Shown: positions 1 through 5,723 of the stretch, in pieces | Numbering within the stretch: position 1 is the stretch's first letter | Layout: every line of letters starts with the position of its first letter | NCBI GenBank assembly: GCA_007135795.1 | Contig: SLIE01000484.1 | Span: forward strand, 1 to 7,023 | Direction: 5' to 3' | DNA: 7,023 nt | Source: Desulfobacterales bacterium | GTDB taxonomy: Bacteria; Desulfobacterota; Desulfobacteria; Desulfobacterales; Desulfosalsimonadaceae | Translations under genes and position numbers: made by a program | The notes under the pieces: model-generated | Seen by the model: the letters and a program-made list of their open reading frames with translations, nothing else | Databases searched by the model: none | Told to the model about the DNA's origin: nothing

Positions 1-40
1 ATTTGCTATAACGAAGTAGATGGGACTTTAATGACGCCAT
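1..40 (-). CDS. 5' end of an unidentified gene coupled to ahbC (partial)
   Basis: An ATG on the minus strand at 40-38 shares its A with the TGA stop of ahbC (TGATG), the classic arrangement for translational coupling. The frame stays open for 13 codons (MASLKSHLLRYSK) to the window edge. The upstream sequence has only a weak GGAA-type ribosome site inside the end of ahbC, which fits re-initiation after ahbC. In sulfate reducers ahbC is often next to hemB, ahbD or the ahbA/B genes, but these 13 residues do not match any of those starts well enough to name it. It could also be a chance short frame. Confidence 0.35.
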   Translation of the reverse strand, partial: MASLKSHLLRYSK

Positions 41-1221
41 CAAATTCCAATTTCCGCATCAGTGAGGTAACATGCAGGATCGGGTGCCCACAGATCCCCT
101 GAAACCGCTTCGGCCCGGACACGGAAATTCCCGCCGCAAAGATCGAGCCACCGGCACTGTGCGCAACGCCCGGTAACGTGTTTCTTCTTTTCCTTCAGTT
201 TTTTTAGAAGCGGATCAGAAAGATCATACCATATCTTTGAAAAAGGCTGATTGCGAATATTTCCAAAACTGTGATGACGCCAGAACTGATCGGCGTGAAC
301 CTCGCCATTCCAGCTGATACATCCGATTCCACGGCCGGAACTGTTCCCTTCGTTCATTTCAAGCAACTCCAAAACTTCGGCTGCGCGCCTGGGGTTTTCA
401 TTGAGGAGGCGCATGTAAATGTAGGGACCGTCAGCGTGGTTATCGACTGTAAGTACTTCCGTTGGTTTTCCCTTGTCATGGAGCTGTTTTGTTCTGTCCA
501 GGATAAGGTCCACTGCGTTGCGGGTTCCCTCATGAGAGAGATCGTCATTGACAAGGCTTGACCCCCGGCCTGCATACACAAGGTGATAGAAGCATATTCT
601 GGGGATGTTCATTTCCTCGAGTAAATCGAAAAGTTCCGGGATCTCGTTCACATTGAAACGATTGATCGTAAACCGCAGACCTACTTTTATACCAGCGCTC
701 TGGGCATTGCGAATGCCTTTCATGGCCATGTCAAACGCACCATCCACACCTCTGAACTTATCATTTATACCGCGCATGCCATCAAGGCTTATCCCCACGT
801 AGGAAAGGCCAATCTCTTTCAATTGCCGGGCTGCTTCCGGGGTGATCAGGGTCCCGTTTGTGGAAATGACGGCGCGCATCCCTTTTTTAACCGCATATTC
901 GGCAAGCTCGGGCAAGTCTTCACGCATCATGGGTTCGCCACCGGAAAAAAGAATTACCGGGGCCCCAATGGACGCCAGGTCATCGATCAATCCCTTTCCT
1001 TCATCGGTTGTCAGTTCGTCCGCCGTTTGTCTTGTTTTTGCATGCGCATAACAGTGGATGCATTTGAGGTTGCACTGGCGAGTGATGTTCCAGACGACAA
1101 CAGGCTTTTTGTCCGCTGAGAATTGCAGTAAATGGGATGGAAGATTACCGGATTGTCTTTCGTATCGCAATGCGTCAGACGGCTCGACCGTTGCGCAATA
1201 AAGTTTTGAAATACCGATCAT
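40..1221 (-). CDS. ahbC: 12,18-didecarboxysiroheme deacetylase (radical SAM/SPASM protein AhbC)
   Basis: This 393-residue protein is predicted to remove the two acetate side chains of 12,18-didecarboxysiroheme, giving Fe-coproporphyrin III in the alternative siroheme-to-heme pathway of sulfate reducers and methanogens; it would act in the cytoplasm. The radical SAM cluster motif is C50-x3-C54-x2-C57 (CNLKCIHC). It is followed by the SAM-binding GGEP at 94-97 and the STNGT segment at 120-124. The C-terminal SPASM part has C301, C353, C356, C362 and C384, enough for auxiliary Fe-S ligation. The start (MIGISKLYC), the RGIGCISW-to-DQFWRHHSFGN segment and the end (DPACYLTDAEIGI) follow AhbC closely as I remember it, and the length is normal, so the gene looks intact. 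The start is backed by GAGGA four bases upstream (1226-1230). It lies 177 bp downstream of the ClpX-like gene on the same strand and overlaps the next frame by TGATG. A related heme-d1 or peptide-modifying SPASM enzyme is the alternative but less likely. Confidence 0.93.
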   Translation of the reverse strand: MIGISKLYCATVEPSDALRYERQSGNLPSHLLQFSADKKPVVVWNITRQCNLKCIHCYAHAKTRQTADELTTDEGKGLIDDLASIGAPVILFSGGEPMMREDLPELAEYAVKKGMRAVISTNGTLITPEAARQLKEIGLSYVGISLDGMRGINDKFRGVDGAFDMAMKGIRNAQSAGIKVGLRFTINRFNVNEIPELFDLLEEMNIPRICFYHLVYAGRGSSLVNDDLSHEGTRNAVDLILDRTKQLHDKGKPTEVLTVDNHADGPYIYMRLLNENPRRAAEVLELLEMNEGNSSGRGIGCISWNGEVHADQFWRHHSFGNIRNQPFSKIWYDLSDPLLKKLKEKKKHVTGRCAQCRWLDLCGGNFRVRAEAVSGDLWAPDPACYLTDAEIGI

Positions 1222-1264
1222 ATAGTCCTCACTGGATAATTAAAAACCTTACAGTATTTGAAAC

Positions 1265-1279
1265 GGGGCTTCAAGCCCC
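1265..1279. repeat. Perfect 7-bp inverted repeat in the ahbC leader
   Basis: GGGGCTT-C-AAGCCCC is a perfect palindrome around one base. It lies about 44 bases before the ahbC start on the minus strand. On that strand a T-run (RC of 1242-1246) lies roughly 20 bases past the stem, too far for a standard intrinsic terminator. It could be a weak terminator for the ClpX-like gene, an attenuator or mRNA structure for ahbC, or a DNA operator. No function can be assigned from the sequence alone. Confidence 0.5.
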
Positions 1280-1281
1280 AT

Positions 1282-1326
1282 AGCAGTAACGGCGCACATT
1301 AAAATCGCACGCCGTTCATGGCTGCT
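1282..1326. repeat. Interrupted inverted repeat between the ClpX-like gene and ahbC
   Basis: AACGGCG (1288-1294) pairs perfectly with CGCCGTT (1310-1316) around a 15-base loop. An outer pair, AGCAG (1282-1286) with CTGCT (1322-1326), could extend the stem across an asymmetric internal loop. It sits directly beside the 1265-1279 palindrome, so a minus-strand transcript leaving the ClpX-like gene would carry two tandem hairpins before ahbC. A leader RNA, an mRNA processing site or a decayed repeat are all possible. Confidence 0.4.
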
Positions 1327-1398
1327 GTAATGAATCGTTCAAGGCGCAGGCAAATCGCGCTTTGGTGGTTCTTTCTAAATTTTGGAGGCTTCTGCCGG

Positions 1399-3210
1399 TT
1401 ATGATTCCGGCGGGGTATCAAGGGACGAAAGAAGATCGGATAAGTCCGCGTGCCCGGAAAAATCCGGATTCTGTGCATCACGTTTCTTAAGCTCATTTGA
1501 AATGAGCTGATTTAGAAACGCTTCCGGGTTTTCAAGTGCATACTTTGAAATAAAAAAACGATTTTTCCCCGTCTTTTCCCTCAACAATTTCAAGCCGTAT
1601 TCAAAATCATCCGATAATTTATTATAAATCTGATCGATATTCAATGAATGTTTTTCCATTTGTTCAGAAATAAAATCAATTGCATCTTCTTCAAGTACGA
1701 TGTTGAGGTCGTGTTTGTTGTAGAAGTTGATCTCTATCCGTTTCACTTGTTCATAAAAAGATTTGATCTTGTCGGTTGCGGTCCCGATTTCCACCACATG
1801 TGAATAATAATAATCAGCAATTCGTTCAATACGGTAGGCCGACAACGGCAGGCCATGCTGTTCGGAGATCTTTTTCCGGTTTTTGCGGAGATAGGTTATC
1901 AGTCGCTGTCGGTTATCTGCCGCAATTTTTTCAAATTCATCGTCTTTTTCCGTGAGTCCCTCACCGGCAAGCCATTGCTTCAAAGTTCGTCCGGGTTTTT
2001 CAATAATCTTCGGGGTTACCGGGAACTTTTTCATATTGGTCGATGGTAGCCGTGTTTCAAATGGAATCAGGGCTTGTTCGATTACACTGACCAAGCCTCT
2101 TGCGCCGGTATTTTCGTCGTATGCCAGTTTTGCCAATAACCTCAAGGCTTCATCAGAGAATCGGATATCAATTCCGTACGTTTTAAAGTCGAGACGTTTG
2201 CTCAGAATAACCGGGTTATTGGGGTTGATAAGGATCTCGTAAAGGTCATTTTCGGTCAGTTTCAGGAAAACCGACCGAACCGGCAATCGACCGATAAACT
2301 CCGATTCAAAACCGTATTCAACAAGATCCTCAGCGCGTGCCTGCAAGAGTAACTCGGATCCATCATCACTGCGATTCATTCGGGCTCCAAAACCCATTCC
2401 CTGATCAGTAGTTCGGTTTTTAATGATTTCACTAAGCTGCGAAAACGCCCCGCTGACGATGAATAGGATATTTTTGGTATTTATGGATCGATTTTCCCGT
2501 TTTCCTGTCTTTCTGAACTGTTCGACCTCCTGAATCATGGAAATGGGATCCTGGGAGGATTTCATCTCGACGTCGGTTTCCTCCATGGGTTTTAAAAGCG
2601 CGCGCTGAACGCCGGTTCTGGATACATCCGCACCGTAATGTCCCTGACTGGAAGCGATCTTGTCGATCTCGTCGATATAGATGATTCCGAATTGGGCACG
2701 CTCTATATCATTGTCACTTTCACGTACCAGGTCACGCACAAGATCCTCGACATCACCGCCCACATACCCTGTTTCTGAAAACTTCGTTGCATCACCTTTG
2801 GCAAAAGGAACGCCAAGTTTTTGCGCGATCAGCTTGATCATAAAGGTCTTTCCCACACCGGTGGGGCCGATCATTATGATGTTGTTCTTAATTCTGCCGT
2901 GAAACCCGTTTTCAAGTGTCTCAGTGTTTTGTTGATGCCGTATGCGATTGAAATGCGTACATATCTTGGTTGCAAGGATTTGCTTGGCGGAATCCTGCCG
3001 GATAATGTACTGATCGAGATAGGCGATCAATTCTTCCGGTTTCAGATCGAAATTGATCCACCCGTCCTTTTTAACCCCTTCTGTTCCGCCATCGGATTTT
3101 TGACTTTGAGGCATGACAATAGGAGATACGACCTTTACCTGGTTGCCGTATTTTTTATTTAAAAAATCTGTTATTTCTTTTTCGATTTCCTTGGGGTTCG
3201 GTATGCTCAT
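1399..3210 (-). CDS. ClpX-like AAA+ ATPase without zinc domain, with long C-terminal extension
   Basis: This 603-residue protein has the full AAA+ core of the unfoldase ClpX. The LKPEELIAYLDQYII segment (56-70) matches the ClpX linker into the ATPase. Walker A is GPTGVGKT (115-122), the pore-1 loop is GYVG (148-151), and Walker B is IIYIDEIDKI with D180/E181. Sensor 1 follows ILFIVSGAF (248-256), the arginine-finger box is EFIGRLPV (304-311), and sensor 2 is GARGL (369-373). Three things differ from ordinary ClpX of about 420 residues. The N-terminal four-Cys zinc domain is missing; the first 50 residues have no Cys and the protein's only Cys is C84. The IGF loop that docks on ClpP reads MGF (272-274). 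Residues from about 400 to 603 form a charged, largely helical-looking tail that I do not recognise. The expected activity is ATP-driven unfolding in the cytoplasm, with altered substrate or partner choice. The start follows a TGGAA site, with stop codons close upstream. It is probably not the housekeeping clpX, which normally sits beside clpP. Confidence 0.85.
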   Translation of the reverse strand: MSIPNPKEIEKEITDFLNKKYGNQVKVVSPIVMPQSQKSDGGTEGVKKDGWINFDLKPEELIAYLDQYIIRQDSAKQILATKICTHFNRIRHQQNTETLENGFHGRIKNNIIMIGPTGVGKTFMIKLIAQKLGVPFAKGDATKFSETGYVGGDVEDLVRDLVRESDNDIERAQFGIIYIDEIDKIASSQGHYGADVSRTGVQRALLKPMEETDVEMKSSQDPISMIQEVEQFRKTGKRENRSINTKNILFIVSGAFSQLSEIIKNRTTDQGMGFGARMNRSDDGSELLLQARAEDLVEYGFESEFIGRLPVRSVFLKLTENDLYEILINPNNPVILSKRLDFKTYGIDIRFSDEALRLLAKLAYDENTGARGLVSVIEQALIPFETRLPSTNMKKFPVTPKIIEKPGRTLKQWLAGEGLTEKDDEFEKIAADNRQRLITYLRKNRKKISEQHGLPLSAYRIERIADYYYSHVVEIGTATDKIKSFYEQVKRIEINFYNKHDLNIVLEEDAIDFISEQMEKHSLNIDQIYNKLSDDFEYGLKLLREKTGKNRFFISKYALENPEAFLNQLISNELKKRDAQNPDFSGHADLSDLLSSLDTPPES

Positions 3211-3641
3211 TTTAATATTCCATAATTAATTCATTGCCCTTCCACAACATACTTTCAGACTATTTCGTTCTTCAAGCCAACTTGAATTTTCAATGCAATA
3301 AAATTCAAAATATTAAACCATAACACGCTTTTGACCATGACGAAATATTCTGCCCTCAATTGGGCACTAAAATATAATAAGCATCATTTCTTTTTGATCA
3401 ATTTATTTGCCGGTATCTTTTATCAAGTTTATATTTATTAGTATCTTATTTGAAAAAAATTGAAAATCGCTTCCGGCTTAAAAACCAAAACCCTTTGGTC
3501 ACAAATTGCGAAGCGTACTTGAGAAATAAATTTCAGACTGGCTTCGAAACTTAGCAAATTAGTCATTGGGGCAGTTATCTGCAAGTGTCATCTCCAAAAG
3601 CAAAGTCCGTTCACCCATAACCCAAAATCGAGGAGATCATC
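3211..3641. other. AT-rich divergent intergenic region with short inverted repeats, no gene
   Basis: This gap separates the minus-strand ClpX-like gene from the plus-strand dodecin gene and must hold both promoters, but I cannot place either with confidence. I see no convincing open frame. Inverted repeats present are: TTCAAG-CCAA-CTTGAA (3271-3286); TTGAATTTT (3282-3290) with AAAATTCAA (3300-3308), a perfect 9-bp pair that competes with the previous hairpin; ACCAAA-ACCC-TTTGGT (3484-3499); and around the last one an outer pair CGCTTC (3468-3473) with GAAGCG (3510-3515). No CIRCE-type heat-shock operator is visible. These could be operators or RNA structures; none is diagnostic. Confidence 0.5.
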
Positions 3642-3860
3642 ATGGTGGAAAGTGTATACAAATTTATCGAATTGGCGGGAACGAGCAAGACTTCCTGGGA
3701 AGATGCCGTTGTCAATGCGGTGGAAATGGCTTCAAAATCACTCCGTGACACCAGGGTAGCGGAAGTCAAGGATCTCGATGTCAAGATCGAGGGGGGAAAG
3801 GTTGTATTGTTTAGAGTGGTCGTGAGATTGTCTTTTAAATACAATCCGGATAAAGATTGA
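3642..3860 (+). CDS. Dodecin-family protein lacking the canonical flavin contacts
   Basis: A 72-residue protein with the dodecin pattern: VYKFIELAGTSKTSWEDAV (5-23) is the diagnostic first strand and helix start, followed by one helix and two further strands. Dodecins form hollow dodecamers that usually store or buffer flavins in the cytoplasm. By alignment from memory, the flavin-stacking Trp of classic dodecins (LRNLRWFEV) is V39 here (LRDTRVAEV). The conserved Gln (YQV) is R58 (LFRVVV). The closest remembered pattern is the mycobacterial calcium dodecin Rv0379, which has RVARV and YRI at these places and a similar SFK end. A non-flavin role, for example metal binding or purely structural, is therefore inferred. 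The start is well supported: AGGAG (3631-3635) lies six bases upstream of the ATG. It appears to be a single-gene unit; no clear terminator follows. Confidence 0.92.
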   Translation: MVESVYKFIELAGTSKTSWEDAVVNAVEMASKSLRDTRVAEVKDLDVKIEGGKVVLFRVVVRLSFKYNPDKD

Positions 3861-3900
3861 TTGTAAACACTATCTAAAAAATTGAGATTATGAGCTTTTT

Positions 3901-3967
3901 ACCACAGAGAGCACAGAGAGGATTCAGGAAAAAAGGATGCTGTTAAGTCTCTGTGGGTCTCTGTGGT
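3901..3967. repeat. CACAGAG-type inverted repeat (hairpin)
   Basis: The left arm ACCACAGAGAGCACAGAGAG (3901-3920) pairs with the right arm at 3949-3967 (ACCACAGAGACCCACAGAG read on the other strand). The outer ten bases are perfect and a second block, CACAGAG, matches after a one-base offset. The arms are separated by 28 bases. Hairpins built from ACCACAGAG words recur as dispersed repeats in many bacterial genomes, including Desulfobacterota, to my knowledge. It lies 40 bp after dodecin and may act as transcript 3' structure, but has no T-run. No gene is present here. Confidence 0.75.
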
Positions 3968-3998
3968 ATATCTTGCCGGAAGAATGCGTTACATAACT

Positions 3999-4141
3999 AG
4001 TGCCTGAACGAAAACCGTCTTTTTCGCCAATCTCTGCGTCCGGTTCAAATTTTAATCCTCAAAACACGTCCAGTATTCCTGCGGTTAAAATTTTCGCCGT
4101 CCTTGACCTTGAAGAAAAATCCTGGTTTTCGTTCGGGCACT
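3999..4141. mobile_element. 143-nt MITE-like element with 17/18-bp terminal inverted repeats
   Basis: The left end AGTGCCTGAACGAAAACC (3999-4016) and the right end (4124-4141, AGTGCCCGAACGAAAACC on the other strand) match at 17 of 18 bases. An inner pair, AAATTTTAATCC (4047-4058) with GGTTAAAATTT (4083-4093), matches with one bulge, so the whole stretch can fold into a long imperfect hairpin. There is no coding capacity. That design is typical of a non-autonomous miniature transposable element or other palindromic dispersed repeat. No convincing target-site duplication is seen next to the ends (AACT on the left, GACT on the right), which leaves the class open. It lies 57 bp beyond the stop of sod, between sod and dodecin. 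Confidence 0.65.
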
Positions 4142-4198
4142 GACTATGCATACCGGTTCAGCGCTTTATCGCATTCTGGCACATGGATTGTCTTTGCA

Positions 4199-4930
4199 TC
4201 AGGAATTTTTGAGATTTTCAGCAGCAAATTCCCAGTTTACGAGATGCTCGACAAAATCATCGACGTGATCGACACGCCTGTTCTGATAATCCAGGTAGTA
4301 TGCATGTTCCCACACATCTATCGTTATCAGTGGATTCATGTTCTCAGTCATCGGTGTCTTTGCATTATCGGTGTTTACGATCTCCAAGCTGTCACCGTTT
4401 TCTACCAACCACGCATAACCCGACCCGAACTGATCCATTGCCGCTTCTTTGAATGTTTCGGTACAACTTTCAAAACTTCCAAAGCTGTCTTCGATTCTTT
4501 GCATTAACATCTCCGGTGGTTGACCACCACCATTCGGACGCATGCTCATCCAATAAAAATCGTGATTGAAGATTTGAGCGGCGTTGTTGAAGATCTCTTC
4601 TTCCTGACCCTGCTTATCAGCCGTGGCCATTATGATATCTTTTAAAGTCATTTCTTCATATTCCGTACCTTTGATTAAGGTATTGGTCTTGTTAACATAT
4701 CCCCTGTGATGTTTGTCATAATGAAAACTGATTGTTTTTGATGAAATGTAGGGTTCAAGGGCGTTCCCGTCATAGGGAAGGGCAATTAATGAAAATGGCG
4801 GTTTCCTGTTTGTTCCGGCAAAAGCATTTATTCCGCCCAGGCCCATGAACAAAGCGGCACCTGCAGATGCTGCAATGAACCCTCGACGGGTCAGCATAAA
4901 ATCAGTATCCGGTTTCTCTGGTTTTTTCAT
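4199..4930 (-). CDS. Tat-exported Fe-type superoxide dismutase
   Basis: This 243-residue protein converts superoxide to oxygen and hydrogen peroxide. The metal ligands align as H70 (SFHYDKHH), H123 (NHDFYW), D205 and H209 (DVWEHAYY); Y78 takes the place of the gateway Tyr34. Q119 in NNAAQIFNH is at the Gln position of iron enzymes, so Fe-type or cambialistic is more likely than strict Mn. The first ~38 residues are a twin-arginine signal: TRRGFI with R15-R16, a hydrophobic stretch, then AFA (36-38) as probable cleavage site. The enzyme is therefore expected in the periplasm or on the outer face, folded and metallated before export. The usual EPHIS motif reads EPYIS here, which is not a ligand. 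The start is set by AAAGGAGG (4935-4942) four bases upstream. It is monocistronic, with a long AT-rich region upstream that carries a candidate operator. Confidence 0.93.
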   Translation of the reverse strand: MKKPEKPDTDFMLTRRGFIAASAGAALFMGLGGINAFAGTNRKPPFSLIALPYDGNALEPYISSKTISFHYDKHHRGYVNKTNTLIKGTEYEEMTLKDIIMATADKQGQEEEIFNNAAQIFNHDFYWMSMRPNGGGQPPEMLMQRIEDSFGSFESCTETFKEAAMDQFGSGYAWLVENGDSLEIVNTDNAKTPMTENMNPLITIDVWEHAYYLDYQNRRVDHVDDFVEHLVNWEFAAENLKNS

Positions 4931-5063
4931 TTAACCTCCTTTTCAACTATCTGTTAATCGTTTCGCAATCAGGATTTACACCAGCACAGTATTGAAAAAG
5001 CATTCAAAAACTCGTTGCTCAACAATTGCCCTGGCACTGAACGCTCGACCAAGCCTCACTATT

Positions 5064-5097
5064 CAATAATGATTCCTTTGCTAATCGTTATTGTCAA
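5064..5097 (-). promoter_or_regulatory. Predicted sod promoter overlapped by an inverted-repeat operator
   Basis: Reading the minus strand, TTGACA (5097-5092) is a perfect -35. After 17 bases comes AATCAT (5074-5069), which matches four of six positions of a -10. Across these elements lies the inverted repeat CAATAATGATT (5064-5074) and AATCGTTATTG (5083-5093), 10 of 11 bases complementary, with eight bases between. The arms cover the -10 and touch the -35, as expected of a repressor site. The spacing does not match a standard Fur or PerR box, so the regulator is unknown. Transcription from here would leave a leader of about 130 nt before sod. Confidence 0.4.
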
Positions 5098-5167
5098 TTT
5101 CTTGGAAACGATTATTCCTGATCAACTTGATCAAGCCCAAATGCAAGGCCTACCCGGTCCCTAGTTG

Positions 5168-5183
5168 AAACTTACGCAAGTTT
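5168..5183. repeat. Short perfect inverted repeat (6-bp arms)
   Basis: AAACTT-ACGC-AAGTTT is a perfect 6-bp hairpin with a four-base loop, followed by TAAAAAC. The flanking GTTG (5164-5167) could pair with CAAC (5190-5193) to lengthen it loosely. It lacks a T-run and does not follow a gene on either strand, so a terminator is unlikely. It may be an operator or chance structure in AT-rich DNA. Confidence 0.3.
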
Positions 5184-5317
5184 TAAAAACAACTCAAAAT
5201 AGAACCGTCATTTTAAAAAACGTCATTTGATTGGCAACAAACAAACAAAAAAGAAAGCATTCATTTGCTGTCATGATCCCTGGTGCGTTCAAAGAAATAT
5301 AATAAGTCGAAGTAAAG

Positions 5318-5340
5318 AATCGAATTAAACGAATTCGATT
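5318..5340. repeat. Perfect 9-bp inverted repeat, candidate operator
   Basis: AATCGAATT (5318-5326) and AATTCGATT (5332-5340) are exact reverse complements separated by AAACG. The size and spacing are those of a dimeric regulator site. The half-site core CGAATTAA recurs at 5515 and 5587, and AATTCGAATT at 5583-5592 is itself a palindrome. It lies about 380 bp before comEA and 390 bp before sod, far from either start, so which gene it serves is unclear. Confidence 0.4.
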
Positions 5341-5620
5341 TTCATTGATAAATTAAATTAACGAAATCGAAAAAAATCAATATAGCATCAACCGGTCTAG
5401 ATTGCTGACTTTACGTGTATATAAGCTTTATTCCGTTGACAGGACACATGTATCAAGAAGTAACCACAGCTGGGGCCAGGCTATGTGATCCGTTCCCATG
5501 AAATGATATTATGGCGAATTAAGAGTATTTTTTTAATTAAATTTACTGCTATTTTTATTAATTATTTAAAAATAATGGTTTAAATTCGAATTAAATAATC
5601 ACTTTAAGTGCTATTTTTAA

Positions 5621-5648
5621 TTGACATTTATAGAAAATATTGTATTTT
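5621..5648 (+). promoter_or_regulatory. Predicted comEA-like gene promoter
   Basis: TTGACA (5621-5626) is a consensus -35, followed after 16 bases by TATTTT (5643-5648), four of six matches to the -10. The region around it is very AT-rich. Start of transcription would be near 5655, giving a leader of about 70 nt ahead of the ribosome site AAAAGGAG (5711-5718). A second -10-like TATAAA near 5691 is an alternative. Confidence 0.4.
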
Positions 5649-5723
5649 TAAAGGCATTAAGTATTTTTAGAAGGGCGGTTTTTTCAATTTATATAAATTT
5701 TAGTATTATTAAAAGGAGTAAAT

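Larger units (their letters stand above)
4931..5723. other. 793-bp AT-rich divergent intergenic region, no gene seen
   Basis: Neither strand has an open frame of useful length. The sod-proximal part holds a likely promoter with overlapping inverted repeat (5064-5097) and the perfect palindrome CTTGATCAAG (5126-5135). The middle holds AAACTT-ACGC-AAGTTT (5168-5183) and the 9-bp inverted repeat at 5318-5340. The comEA-proximal 200 bp is extremely AT-rich, with ATTATTT-AA-AAATAAT (5561-5576), the palindrome AATTCGAATT (5583-5592), GCTATTTTTA twice (5548-5557, 5610-5619) and GTATTTTTA twice (5642-5650, 5661-5669). The word CGAATTAA occurs at 5321, 5515 and 5587. Such length and composition suggest regulatory DNA or a small unrecognised RNA; I cannot choose between them. 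Confidence 0.5.

Noticed and set aside
2821..3162. Plus-strand 113-codon open frame
   Set aside because: It is antisense to the ClpX-like ATPase core, whose motifs are unmistakable; the sequence has no recognisable domain.
3211..3641. CIRCE or sigma-32 type heat-shock element for the ClpX-like gene
   Set aside because: No TTAGCACTC/GAGTGCTAA pair and no convincing heat-shock promoter words are present on the minus strand.
3901..4141. CRISPR array
   Set aside because: The repeats are two different inverted pairs, not direct repeats with regular spacers, and no cas gene is present.
4103..4507. Plus-strand 134-codon open frame
   Set aside because: It runs antisense over the end of the superoxide dismutase gene and into the MITE-like element, has no ribosome site and reads like a shadow of the real minus-strand gene.
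5064..5116. Fur or PerR box upstream of sod
   Set aside because: AT-rich ATAATGATT/GATTATT words recall Fur sites, but the arm spacing (eight bases between 11-base arms) does not fit the standard box, so only an unnamed operator is claimed.
5470..5479. CTGG-GG-CCAG hairpin
   Set aside because: Only four base pairs with a two-base loop; expected by chance and not linked to a gene end.
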